Source: Chaetoceros tenuissimus (taxonomy: Eukaryota > Bacillariophyta > Thalassiosirophyceae > Chaetocerotales > Chaetocerotaceae). Taken from it: DNA of 64,000 bases. The stretch lies in contig BLLK01000022.1 in NCBI GenBank assembly GCA_021927905.1, positions 1,550,001 to 1,614,000 on the forward strand, in the 5' to 3' direction. Below are positions 10,186 through 21,983 of the stretch, in pieces (position 1 is the first letter of the stretch; every line of letters begins with the position of its first letter). The notes under the pieces are model-generated. The model searched no databases. It worked only from the letters and a program-made list of their open reading frames with translations, and had not been told where the DNA came from. The position numbers and the translations under genes are program-made.

Positions 10186-11841
10186 ATGGTCTCAAAAAGC
10201 ATCTTTGCAGCACAGATAGTGCGATGCATCACAGCTTCTATATCACTATTTGCATCTTCTATCTTAAGTCTCATGATCATCACTTCTGAAAAGGGTTTCA
10301 AATCTCCCTACAGCCGAATCATCTATGGGCTGAGTCAAGCTGATATACTACAGTCTTCAATGATTCTTCTAAGCCCATTCTTGTCGCCAGCAGATAATCC
10401 TGATTCGATCTTCAGGATGGGGACGGTAAAGTCGTGTGAGGTTTTAGGCTTCTTCGGTAGTATCGGAGGAACTGCCATTCCATTTTACACACTCTTTTTA
10501 ACATATTATTTCCTCCGACGAATCAAATATAAGGTTAAACCAGAGCAATTTGCAAGATGTGAAGAGAAAATATTTTGCACTTCGATTTGGATATTCTCTA
10601 TTGGTACAAATATGGTAGCTCTCGCGACAGGCCAAATCAACGCAACTAAACATGGTAGCATGTGTATGATTGCTTCTAGACCGTACGACTGTGCTACGAA
10701 TGAAAGCAAAGAATGTACACGAGGTGAACATGCGAAGTTACATGCCCTGGTCGCTCTCGTTATTCCAATTGTCATTTCATTCCTATGCTTATTTGCTGTG
10801 TTAGGTATGTTTACCTGTCATGTTTACAGTATTGAGAAACTTCTCGTGTCACGGCAAACTGAAGCTAGTAACGAGCAAAAACCTTTAAGATTCAAGAAAG
10901 TGGGTCAAAACCAGCTAGACACTGATAGAGAGGAAATATTGGCCAAATACAAACTGAACAACACTAGGGAAACTCCTATTTTGGCAGATGCTTCTCTAGG
11001 CAAGAGTAGTGAAGGTTGTGAAGAAATGGATCAAAAGTTTAATTTCATACGGCCTCCTACTTCTTTGGATGATGACAAAGTTGCTTCTCTGGGGGATGAT
11101 ACACAATACAATGAAGCGGAAGATAACGAGAGTAGTGAATCTCAGAAAGACAGTCATTTCATATTGTCTGCTTCTTTGGATGACGATAATGCTGCTTCTA
11201 TGAATGATGATATACTACAACACAATGACTCGGAAGATAACAAGAGTGTCAAGTCTCAGAGAGATAGCCCTCAGCAAGAAACTCAACCACAAGGATTGAA
11301 AATGACAAAAGAAGCCGGTCTTCAGTCTATACTATACATTCTGGCATTTATGCTTGTCTATAGTGCACCATTGATTGGACTCTTTTCAAGATTCTCCAAA
11401 AAAGAAAATTCCGATGCTAGCTATTGGGTCACATCTTTGTTTCTACCAATCGGAGGTCTTTTGAATATGTTAATCTACACCCGGCCAAAAGTCAAAGCTC
11501 TAAAGAAGATAATACCAGAACTCTCCATCCCATACTGCTTTGCTATCGTCATTTTTTTCGGAGGAGAATGTCCTTCCCTTGTTGATTTACAATTCTCGAG
11601 CTCAGATGAAGATTATAGAAACAATGTGCCAGATGATAATGCACATGATAATGAAGGCAATAACAGTATGACGGAATGGATGAAACGACTTGGCTGGTAT
11701 GTCAGTGCAAATGATAGAAATATTGATGAGGAAATGTTGAGAGTCTTGAAAGGAGGACCCATTAGGAGAGAAGATGATGATGAAGGAATCGAAAGTCAAG
11801 AAATAGAGAGAGTTCAAAGTGAAGAAAAGAGCGACCAATAA
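10186..11841 (+). CDS. Seven-transmembrane GPCR-like receptor (subfamily 1)
   Basis: A single-exon, 551-residue paralog of the gene at 4453. It shares SPYSRII(F/Y)GLS at TM2, the TM3 Cys (84), the second extracellular loop with C160, C169 and C177, the INATKxG sequon, and LIYTRPKVKALKK after TM7. TM1-5 occupy about residues 10-215, TM6 about 378-400 and TM7 about 408-430. The third intracellular loop is longer (about 160 residues), very acidic, and contains an internal duplication: SLDDDKVASLGDD and SLDDDNAASMNDD begin matching ~39-codon blocks at 11041 and 11155. The C-tail is Asp/Glu/Asn-rich. Likely a membrane receptor of unknown ligand; the loop probably controls G-protein or regulator coupling (inference). 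Confidence 0.75.
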   Translation: MVSKSIFAAQIVRCITASISLFASSILSLMIITSEKGFKSPYSRIIYGLSQADILQSSMILLSPFLSPADNPDSIFRMGTVKSCEVLGFFGSIGGTAIPFYTLFLTYYFLRRIKYKVKPEQFARCEEKIFCTSIWIFSIGTNMVALATGQINATKHGSMCMIASRPYDCATNESKECTRGEHAKLHALVALVIPIVISFLCLFAVLGMFTCHVYSIEKLLVSRQTEASNEQKPLRFKKVGQNQLDTDREEILAKYKLNNTRETPILADASLGKSSEGCEEMDQKFNFIRPPTSLDDDKVASLGDDTQYNEAEDNESSESQKDSHFILSASLDDDNAASMNDDILQHNDSEDNKSVKSQRDSPQQETQPQGLKMTKEAGLQSILYILAFMLVYSAPLIGLFSRFSKKENSDASYWVTSLFLPIGGLLNMLIYTRPKVKALKKIIPELSIPYCFAIVIFFGGECPSLVDLQFSSSDEDYRNNVPDDNAHDNEGNNSMTEWMKRLGWYVSANDRNIDEEMLRVLKGGPIRREDDDEGIESQEIERVQSEEKSDQ

Positions 11842-12062
11842 TACCAAAGTACTAAACTGTCGAAGGGGTTAAAAATGATTCTCTAATATCAAGGTTTCAT
11901 TTTTAAGATCTGTAGAGACGAGGGAAGAAGAATAAGGATAAAGCAAAGTCTTCATTTAGTTCTGTTTCTGTATCCTATTGTAACTCTTTATTCATCCTTC
12001 ATTCTGTAAATCATCACAAACACCAGAACTTATAATTTAGACTATGGATGTTTTACGAACAA

Positions 12063-14427
12063 TTAGCTGATGATGCAACATTCAGCACTCTTTGTGACAT
12101 TATCAGGGGTATTTGGTCGACTAACATCTAATTGCTTTGCAGGCACAGACTTGACATCAACTGCTAGAGATTTTGTAAGTGCTGGTGACTCAGCCGGTAA
12201 AGATGTAATTGGAGCTTTTCGTGGGGTAGCTTCGACTGGAGCTTCTTTAAGTGCTGGAGTATCCTCGACCGGTTCTTCCTTCTTTTCTTCTACTGGTGCT
12301 GGTTCAACTGGAGTTGGTTCGACTGGAGCTGGTTCTTCGACCTCAGCTACTTTAGGTTCATATCCTTCAATGGTGCCATCCTTCTTGAAAATGACCTTCT
12401 TCGTCTCGATCTTGTTGAGCTTGTATCCACGGATACGAATGTACTCTGGACTATCATCTGCAACATCGGTGACCTTCTCCCATCCCTTGTTCTCAACCAC
12501 CAAATCAGTAATTGTTCCACTTGCTCCTTCTTCACATTCAATCACTAATGCGCCATCGAGAGTAAGACTTTCAATTACTACATCTCCACTCACTACCAAC
12601 GTACTATTCTTGGAGATTTTTATCTTGGAAGGATTAGGGAATCTTTGCTTATATTCGGCTGGTACAACTGTAAAGCTTGGCTTTGTCACAATCTGTGGTC
12701 CTGGAATAATCTTGATACCGCTAAAAGTTGCTTCATCTGCATCTTCCACCTGACAACCAATAGAAGACATGATGATTCTCACAGCTGCATATTGATCTGC
12801 TTCTCCGGTAGCTGCAACCCCTGCAGCTGTTCCCTTCGCTTGAAGTCCTACACCGTCTGAAGTAGCATTTTTGACAGGAGAGAAACACAAATCAGCATTG
12901 ATACTAGTGAAACCAACCTGTTTTGCTGCATCACCAGTTAGAACGGTAGGGAAATCTTGCATCATACATTCCAAACGAGTAGGCTTTTTGAAGATAGTCT
13001 TTGCCTCGTCTGCATATTTTGGATTCACAAATTCTGGCATAGCTCCATTAGTTCTCAACAATGCCTCTGCATATGGTTTCAACTTAAACAGCAACTGATT
13101 AATGTTTCCTGGGAATGGAGAAAAGCCAGTTGTTGGATCATTCACATCCCCATCAGGATATCCCGATGCTCTCAACAACGGATCCAATTGATTGTATTCA
13201 ACATTAATGGTACGTTCCTCTCCAGAAGCATTGACAAGCTTTGCAATTCCACCCACTGCCTGTTTCCCCTTTCTTGGCACTGCAATAGAATTCATCACCA
13301 AATCTCTGGATTTACTAACTCCAAGTGCAACCGCCAAAGTATGGAATGCAAGTCCATTCGTATCTTGGAAAAAAATGACCCATTCAAGTCCCTTCTTGAG
13401 CCATTTCAACGCAACATGATTAGAATGCAACAAAGCATGAATATCACCATGTCCATGAGGCTTTGCTTGAATCTTACATGGATCCTTGGAATCCATAGCA
13501 ATTGTCGCATCATTATCACTCAAAGCTGGAACACCATCTCCCTGTTGTACAATGGTAATTTGTTCCTTTTCCATTCCGAAATAATCATTTGCTTCGAGTA
13601 ATTCAATAGTTCCCTTATTGGTATCATTCGAAACCATGATACATAATGGAAGTTTGACTCCCGGTGCTGCATAACGTGACTGAATGGCCAAAATGGTTTC
13701 AATGTAATATTGAAGATAGGTAGTCTCCGTAGTCAATTCCGTAGGAAGTCCAAGCTACAAATGATATGATCAGAAAACTGTACATATATAAAACACACAA
13801 AGCATAAACATTGTCTAAGAGACGTACCTTGATTCCACCATATCCGAGACGTTCCCCAAGTCCACCAGCTACCAAGACAAAACCACATTTCCCAATTTCA
13901 GAAATACCCTTTTGTTCCAAAGCGTCAAACTCAGATGTACCAATCGCAACATTTTCACCTTGTGGCACGGATGGCTTCCATCCTTCCAAAGGATTGACAC
14001 CCTTTCTAGAATTTTCTAGTAATTCTTTCGCATTGGAAATGTATCCCGCTAGTCCACCGGATGGGTATGCCTTATCCATTCGTTCCAGTTGAGAAATGGA
14101 GGCTAGTTTTGCTTCATCGGATGCTGTGTTCCATGCTGCAAAGATGTGTGCTTGACCATTTGTACAGAGAGACTTTGCGAGTTTGACTTGTGACTCGGTG
14201 AGGAGGGATAGATTGTCCACTAGAGATTCAGGAAGAGGGCTTTCTTCTCTTGTTTCTTCGGTAGTTTGAGTGACTGCTACTGGCTCTGGAGCTGCTGCAG
14301 GTGCTGGCTCTGGTTCTTGTACTGGTGCTACTGGTGCAGGAGTAGGTGCAGCAGCTACAGGTGCTGGTGCTGCAGGCTTTGCTGCGGTGGTCTTCTTGTT
14401 GTTCCTTCTTTTACTTTTCTTTCCCAT
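12063..14427 (-). CDS. USP: UDP-sugar pyrophosphorylase (UTP-monosaccharide-1-phosphate uridylyltransferase)
   Basis: Makes UDP-sugars from UTP and sugar-1-phosphates for polysaccharide and glycan synthesis. Two exons, 13828-14427 and 12063-13754, are joined across a 73-nt GT-AG intron (13755-13827), giving about 763 residues. Splicing restores the nucleotide-binding motif AGGLGERLGYGGIKLGLPTE. Downstream are other family segments: VSNDTNK, QQGDGVPAL, PHGHGDIHALLH, QDTNGLAFH and the NSIAVPRKGKQAVGGI block. An ATG at 14427 is the natural start; the frame upstream has only a TTG. The N-terminus carries an Ala/Pro-rich 60-residue extension and the C-terminus a PVEPTPVEPAPVEE low-complexity tail, both longer than usual for plant USP (about 600 residues). 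Confidence 0.9.
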
Positions 14428-14922
14428 TTTCAAAGATATGATCCGATAGATGAAGAATGATGTGTAGTTTTACTCGTCTAGTAGTTATAGTTAGTAGCCA
14501 ATCCCGTTCTTAGCTTTTATGTATAAACTTGTATCACTGTAATAGGTACACTGATGTGATTCTATTTAGAGTCGCGAATGTACTGCAATGGAATACAAAT
14601 GAGTAATGAAGAAGATACCCACATCCAATGCAATTGGCGATGTGTTTTTCTTCTTCAACGAACACCACACATACGAATGAAAAATTGCGGGAAAAAGAAA
14701 GCCACTCCTTTCTCAGTAGTGTCAATAGATGTCTATGAGGCCTTTCATGCCTCATTCTTTTGAATGTCCTTGAATCTAAACGGATATGAAAACTGGCTAA
14801 AATGATATAATCGGCGAAAGAAATTATTTGCAAAGAATGATTCTTTGCATCATTTTTGGGTTCATTTTTATCATTTGAAATACAACTAGAACAAACGAAA
14901 TAGCATCGAACTCCAAACAAAG
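14428..14922. promoter_or_regulatory. Divergent intergenic region
   Basis: 495 bp between the USP start (minus) and the secreted-protein start (plus). Both promoters must lie here. No gene is supported. Confidence 0.4.
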
Positions 14923-15924
14923 ATGAATATACATTCATACATCTTATTCTCTACTCTCATCACCTCTCCCATCGCTTCCATGGAAAATGTCTCTAGAAAA
15001 CTACAGGCGAGTAGAAATCTTTTGGCTGGAATCTACAATCACAGGTTCAACAACACCGATGATTACTACTACGATGGATTCATACAGGATGGAATTGTTT
15101 CAAGACAATGTGAAGCCACCACTTCCATCATTCTATACAGTCCAAATATCTACAGTGACCAAAACATTGCTGAAATCCAAAATGGAGTGACTTTGCAAAA
15201 CAATAGTGAGGATGACACCCTCGTATATTCTTATTGTGAGAATGGATCCTGTGATCACTTTCAAAATACATGTGAAGCGCACGGTGGTCAGTTTGTAACT
15301 GCAACCTTTCCTTCCTACAATACAGACGATTGTTCTCTATCCTACATTGATCAGAACTTTCCATTTTGTATGGGTTGGGATTGCGATGATAACGAAGTAC
15401 AATCGTTTATGGATTATCTACATCAGAATAATGATTGTAACAGTCATGAAGCGGTGACTCTCACAAGTCACGACAAACTCATGAGAGCTTATCCTGGTGA
15501 TTTGAACGCGGGTTGCTTTGCAGATATGGTAGATTTATTTTTCTACAGTGATGCCTATAATGTATTTCAATTGTATGATATGGATGGAGTAGCCACAAAA
15601 CTTGAATTTGTTATGAAGAGGCAATTTTGCGAAAGAAGTCAAGGAAGAGTGGTAAAGAGACGAGGTCTATTTCAATTTGGAAAATGTGCAAAAAGCTTTG
15701 CGAACAAGAAACCCATCTGTATCTCAAAATCGTGTAGTAATCGCGATGTTGAAATGACGCTCGAGTATTTAACGCATGTTTCAAAGGTCTTTGATATAAA
15801 CCAATGCCCAAATTCTTCTGTTTTTGGTATACCACCTGCGATTGCGTCTGATGGATCACTCACTTCGTTTTCTGTAGTCTCTTGGATGTTCGGGTTTGCA
15901 ATTTCAATTTGGTTGTTCATTTGA
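14923..15924 (+). CDS. Secreted or GPI-anchored Cys-rich protein, unknown family
   Basis: A 333-residue single-exon gene. The N-terminus (MNIHSYILFSTLITSPIAS) is a plausible cleaved signal peptide. The mature part holds about 16 cysteines in spaced pairs (for example CENGSCDHFQNTCEAHGG and FCMGWDCDDNEV), several Asn sequons and many acidic residues. The last ~22 residues (FSVVSWMFGFAISIWLFI) are hydrophobic and end at the stop, as in a GPI-attachment signal or a C-terminal anchor. Likely extracellular, disulfide-bonded and at the cell surface. I do not recognise the domain. Confidence 0.7.
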   Translation: MNIHSYILFSTLITSPIASMENVSRKLQASRNLLAGIYNHRFNNTDDYYYDGFIQDGIVSRQCEATTSIILYSPNIYSDQNIAEIQNGVTLQNNSEDDTLVYSYCENGSCDHFQNTCEAHGGQFVTATFPSYNTDDCSLSYIDQNFPFCMGWDCDDNEVQSFMDYLHQNNDCNSHEAVTLTSHDKLMRAYPGDLNAGCFADMVDLFFYSDAYNVFQLYDMDGVATKLEFVMKRQFCERSQGRVVKRRGLFQFGKCAKSFANKKPICISKSCSNRDVEMTLEYLTHVSKVFDINQCPNSSVFGIPPAIASDGSLTSFSVVSWMFGFAISIWLFI

Positions 15925-16751
15925 TCAAATCACAAAAGGTTTCAGATCTAGTACTCAGAGATGGGTAGTATTAAAAGGAGAGTATCTACTCCTGATAAGA
16001 TGATGTAGATACTTAATCATGTAGGCAAACTGTTGTAGTCGTTGCAGAGCTGTAAAAAATAAATTATTGGTAAATTCATACTTTGTACATTCTCGAACAT
16101 TAATTTTACTGTACTTTCAGATTTCTATTCTCAATCCAACAAGCTTCGACAAATTCTGAATGTTTTGTAAATCTTGCTTTCAAAATTGAGAGAACGAGAG
16201 TCTATCTAGCTTGTAGATCCTTCGAACATGCTTTTTCTTTTGACTCTTTTGAAAAGAGGAAGAAAACAAATCTAGCCTTATTTGTTTCTCTATTAGAAGA
16301 CAGTTTTGGACATCCGACAAGACAGAAATACAAAATAGGTCAAAATCTGATTTTCAAGCTAAAATAATCGCGACCATGGTAAAAATGACGTGGAGCTATG
16401 TTTCTACATTACCCTACCTCTCATCACAATACAACGCTTTTGTGTAAAAAATTTGGATCGGAAGGAAGAACAAATAGTACACGACTTCTATTTATTCACT
16501 ATAGCCCATCACAAACCAACGCATACGTTTTGAGTCTAAATAGCCGAGAATGATTTTTTTAGCATAGCATGTACATTGCCATTTTTCAAAAAAGTTTGCA
16601 TACATGAAATATGATTCGCATCAAGATTTATTCAAATGAGAATTAGTAAACATACAAATCTTCATACAAGAATGGAAATTCTTGTCACTCCTCTCATACT
16701 TTTCTTTTGAGACACTTTCAAGAAGAGAGCAAGTAAAACTAGCTAAACAAG
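15925..16751. other. Intergenic stretch
   Basis: 827 bp without a supported gene. It includes the 3' flank of the secreted protein gene and the promoter of the LamG-type gene. It is AT-rich with no clear repeat. Confidence 0.4.
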
Positions 16752-19026
16752 ATGAAAGTAAATAAAGTGCATTTTGCATTCTATCTTCTAAGCACTTTTC
16801 TTGTTCTTTTACTTCCTTGCAAAACAAAAGCAGTGGTAATTGAAGGCATGGTTCGTCTTTTCCGTGGTGAAGGTGACTTTGTTGATTCAGTCAATGGTTA
16901 TGATTTAGACCAGACTTACTCGACAAGTTCAACTCCAAATGCTGGTATCACCTTTCCACCTGCCACCCCTTATGGTACACAATCACGTCAAGTAATGCAT
17001 TTTTCAAGACAAGGCAAAAATATGGTGATGGAACTGGCCTACCTGTTGGGAATGAATCAAGATCTATGGCAGCATGGGTCCGTTGGGAAAGTGTGAATCC
17101 CCATGGCGGTTTCATGGGGCTGTTTGGATATGGAAGAGCTGTTGATGGAAAGGCTTGGTACTTATTTCATTATTGGACCGGTGGGCTCAACTTGGACTAT
17201 TGGGAATATGACGAGGGGATTAATTCTATTTATACTATCTATCCTGGTTTCTGGTATCATGTGGTCATTACTTGGGATGGCACAAATAATAGAGCATATA
17301 TCAATGGAAGTCTGGTAAAAACTGGTGCACCAAATGGAAATCCTAAAACAGAAATTGAAGGTAAGCATTTTTGTAAAGAATATCGTATCAATGTTATTAC
17401 AACAGACTAACGCGGTTTTTGTTTGTGCCGTGCTAATAGAGTTGTACTTGGTGGTAGTCCAAACATCCAAGATGGGGAAGAAAATCAGTATTGGCATCAT
17501 GATGACACAAGTAGCTGGGATGGAGACTTAGCAGATGTAGCTTTCTTCAATCGAGCTCTAACAGACGCAGAGGTTTCTAGTATATTCACTGCATCATAAG
17601 GTCTAGAAGCACCATATGCCCTAGGAGAAACTTGTACAAACGCAAACGATTGTGATTCCGGGTACTGTGCAGGTAATGTATGTCGTGACGGTGCTATTGG
17701 ATCCATTTGCGACGTTGGCGAGAACGGAGACTGTGTATCAAACTTCTGTGGAGGAGATGGCTATTGCACTGATGGTTCGATTGGATCTTCTTGTAATGTT
17801 GGTGCTTCTTGCTCTTCGGGATCATGTGCAGGGAATCATCAATGTACTGATGGTGCTTTGAGTTCTCCTTGTGGGAGTGGATCTGATTGTACTTCAGGAT
17901 ACTGTGTATCAAATCAATGTAATGATGGTGCAATCGGCTCTACATGCGTTTCTGCTAGTGATTGTGCAACAGAATTCTGTGCATTAGGTCAATGTGCTTT
18001 GATTCCGTCGAGTGAGCCATCTTCAGTGCCCTCTGGTGAGTAATGATGTTATAATTTTTGAAGTAAAAATACACGTACTCACACTCTTCATACCATATTT
18101 CTTCTCCAATGAAGATTTACCTTCGGATATCCCGTCGGATTTACCTTCTTCGGCACCTTCAAGCTTGCCGACTTCAGTGCCCTCAGGTATGTATTTTGTA
18201 TTTTGATAGATGAGGGAGGTACTTTCCATTTCATTTTATATCCGAGAGTCCAAACTAACCATATGTTTATGATTTTCTTTCTAATCTAGATTTGCCTTCG
18301 GATATCCCATCGGATGTACCTTCAAACTTGCCGAGTTTAATGCCATCATCATTACCAAGTCTACTTTCATCTTCGGAACCTTCATCGATGCCATCTCACT
18401 TGTCATTTGACCCTCCAATTTTAGATCCTTGCCATGGCATTACATGCTCGAATCATGGAAAGTGCAAAGGAAATGGAATTTGCCAATGCGAAGACACTTT
18501 TATCCAGGTCAAAGATGGAAAAGATTGTGCTTGCCCAGATGAAACATTTCTCCACGCTTCCACTAATCGCTGTTATGTACCAACTTCTTCCCCAACTTTA
18601 TCCCCTGTGTCTTCACCTGTAACTCTCTCGCCAACTTCTGCTCCAGTTACAACTGTACCAACACCTGATTCACCTCTTGAGGATTCCTGTGAAGACATTA
18701 CTTGTACGTTCATCGTGAATGATAAAGAGATCAATTGCGATTGGTTGTCACGTAATAAAAAGAGAGAACAGAAAAGAAAGGATGCCTACTGCGCTTTGAA
18801 TGAAGTCAAGATGGCTTGTCCTCTCACATGTAACTTTTGTAATTGTATTGATGATGCATCATACACATTTCAACTCAAGAGTGGCATGGATGGAGTCAAC
18901 TGTAGTTGGATTTCCAAAAACAAAAGCAAGCTTGATAAACGCAGAGCCAAGTATTGTACAGATGATTACGATGATGGTGCTATCGTCAATGCATGCACCA
19001 AGAGTTGTGGATTGTGTGCAAATTAA
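16752..19026 (+). pseudogene. LamG/Cys-rich/EGF/ShKT-like extracellular protein, apparently broken
   Basis: A secreted mosaic protein. The order is: signal peptide (FAFYLLSTFLVLLLPCKTKA), LamG/concanavalin-like domain (SMAAWVRWE, WYHVVITWDGT, ADVAFFNRAL), four or five Cys repeats of the type C-x5-DC-x2-GYC, Pro-Ser PSDIPSDLPS spacers, an EGF-like module (HGITCSNHGKC), and two six-Cys W...YC...CxxTCxxC modules. Introns are 17361-17441, 18036-18114 and 18187-18289; the last two are phase 1, each before a repeated DLPSDIPSD exon. Two defects stand out: a one-base frame change at the A-run 17016-17020 inside LamG, and an in-frame TAA at 17597-17599 after LamG. It is a pseudogene, or a gene with sequence errors. 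It is probably an adhesion or wall protein by ancestry. Confidence 0.65.
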
Positions 19027-21983
19027 ATCATGTTTTGCATGAACTTAGGAGGCATGACTTAGATTCTGCCAAATTTATTTGTTCTTAGAAAGGGTGAAAT
19101 TTCCGAATAGATTTTCCAAGAGAATCTACAGTGTCAAAAAGTATCAAGTATAGTGAATAATGGAAATAGTTATATGTTTCTTACTTACGAGTACATCATC
19201 AAACCTCAAACCTTGACCACATGTAGCTGAAGAAATGTATCCATGTAGTTCCTAAATGTTCGTCCTTCTATTCTAATTCTTTCTAAGCAATACTTGTGTC
19301 TGAACTAGATCTCAGAGCACATTGTATTCGATGTTCAACGACCTATTCAATTTCGATTTCGTATCATATGAATTCCATAACGAGAGACCTCTTCTAAATA
19401 ATGACTCATGACCTCAGTTATTTTCTTCTTTGAATCTCTTTACATAGCGCCTTTGTCCTAGAATACTTTGAGCTTGGAAAGATTGGAATACTTGTACAAA
19501 TGAAGGATGAATAACTCAAAGAAAGAAACATAGATGTCTTTCTCAAAGTATGAGTTATCGACTGCTTGACAAAAGTAAAGAGTGGAATGGTTGCTTTTTG
19601 GAAAAAGTACTACTCGTACTTGAGCTGAGGTAGATGTGTTTTATTGATTCAATAGTATTTTATGAATGATGCTGTGAATGTTTCTGTCGATGGAGTTCGG
19701 ATGTTGATGTGTGTGTGACAGGAAAAGATTCAAAGATCTTTTCTTCTTCTTGATTGATTGCAGATGAAGATGTCAGAATTGGATTTGTGGCTGGGAAATC
19801 TTCAAGTCGTGCTTTTTACTGTCATTTGTCTAATATAGATTTATGATATACGTCCTGGAAATTTGTGAAAAGATCTTCTCCTCCTTCTTCCTCTCCTCCT
19901 TCTTCCTCTCCTCTCTTTTGACGATGCTGCTGATTTGATGATAATAATATGATATCATGATGTGAAATACTGTTGTGTTCACAAGAGTCTCTGACACAAT
20001 AGTAGTTATGCAATCAGTGTAGTATTCGATAAGGCAGCGATGACAGAAAGGACTTTGATCTGCATTGCTTTTAGCACTTGCGGCCAGAAAATAGAACAAG
20101 GAATTGTTTGGCGAACGAGGGAGCGAGCACCACATTTGCATTTTCAGAGAAAGATGTGGATTGCTTCGTGATGATTAATGATATGCTTAAATGAAAAGAC
20201 AAGGCTTCAAAAAGATAGGTTGTCGTTAGAACGCTGAATAAAAAATGAAAGTATGTTTTCCAATTGATTAAAGCTGTTCTGAGAACAAGCTAGAGTGTAA
20301 CAACCACTAGATTTTAGGGGATTTGAGCCGGACGAACAAAGTGAAAGATGTCTTCTTCCAGCTCGCTAATGTATCCCTAGTAGGGAATATCTCCTCTCTC
20401 TGCCTCTATTAAAGCATTCGTAATGTCTTTCAATTCAAATTCAGTTCGTGAGAGAAAGAATCTCTTATACACTTTTTGGAAAATTATTCATGATACTTAT
20501 GTAAAGGACAAGCGTTGAAAAGGGTAGTGACGACAGGAAGGGCTGATTGTGGCGGATGACTCGACTCTTATAATTTGTAAATTGTATTATAGCGAAGCAA
20601 TCGGCATTGATGGATAAGCAAGCCTCTTTTTTTGCCATCTCAAATCGAACTGTAAAAGGAGAGCAAGGAGCAAGACATATCGATACGAAGGAGTTCATTC
20701 GATACTACTTTGCTTGTATACTACTTTGCTTGTATGGATTCATTATAACCCCTTTAGTTTGTATGGATAAATTGAAGCTTTGGTACCTACATAGCAATCT
20801 ATAACGAATATTTTGCCTGAGACTCCTATGTCTAGAGAATCTGGCCGGACTTAAAGGTTTTAGAGTCCAAACACTCGAGAGGAAGCAAGAGAAAGTCCTT
20901 GGTATAGGAATAGTTTCAATTTTGCACTTCATGCATCATTTTTAAAATTTCTTAGACACTTTTTGGTGAAGCATTCTCTTGAACTGTACTAGGACTTGCG
21001 GCCTCGTCAATGCATTTTCATTGGTATTACTATAGCTAGCCTTCATGATGATCATGGCGAGTTAGTTCTTGTAATTTTATAAATTGAAAAAGAATTTATC
21101 TGTATCATCTATTGAAACCTCAACCTCAATGCTACTACATATCAACAAGCTTGTGGAAGAACGCAAAAGAATGGTTGTAGCAATCGATACAACTTGCTTC
21201 AAATGATTTTGATCTTTCCAGCATTATTATTATCTATCACTTGTACTATACTACAAATGAATCCTTTCCATACCGCTCAACAGGAAACCACGTGACACGT
21301 AGCAAATAGATAGTACTATCCTCCTTTTCATAAGCACATTTCTTCCTTTGTTACACGTCATTTTCCACAATTCCAAACGAAGTCGGAAATCTTATAGGTT
21401 ATTTTACGCACGACTGACGAAGACTTAACTCTTCATGCATTTTTCCATTTCTTCCACGTACGCTGGCTGTTACGAAGCAGTGAACAAACAAGAACTCTAA
21501 GAAGGTAGAACAAATAAAATTAACGTGACATGCCCACCAACCAGCCTTGAAAAGCATTTCCTATCTCAAACAAACTCTAGGAGTATGGTGAGCAAACGAT
21601 AGATTAGCTAGCCTACTCTGAGATGACTTCAAGTGGGACCCTTTATAAGTTATAATTTCTACATTTTCTTGTGTATGACATTTTCCGAGACTCTTCATAC
21701 TTTTTCCATTGATTAAAGGAAAATAATTTTCTGAAAATGACATTTTTCCACAACGTCACTTTCCTTTAACCCTAGAATAACTCTTCATACATTTTTCCAA
21801 TGAAGACGATTCATTCGATTCTTCGATTCTTTTTCACGAAGACGTAAACTGAAAACTACCTTTGTGAAGAGAGATCACACAAAAAAATAACGACAAGCCT
21901 CGAAAAGCATTTCACCGCTCAAATCACGAGGACAATTGTTAACAAACGATAGATTCAGCCTATTTTGCTATTGAAAATTAAAG
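19027..21983. other. 3-kb gene-poor stretch
   Basis: No supported gene. It contains a CTCCTTCTTCCTCT low-complexity tract at about 19878-19918. At 21420-21640 lies a diverged second copy of the sequence just upstream of the GPCR-like gene (21775-21990); the shared words include CTCTTCAT-CATTTTTCCA, GAAAAGCATTTC and CAAACGATAGATT. Confidence 0.5.

Noticed and set aside
12957-13601. 214-codon frame antisense to the USP gene
   Set aside because: Shadow of the USP coding strand; the minus-strand enzyme explains the region fully.
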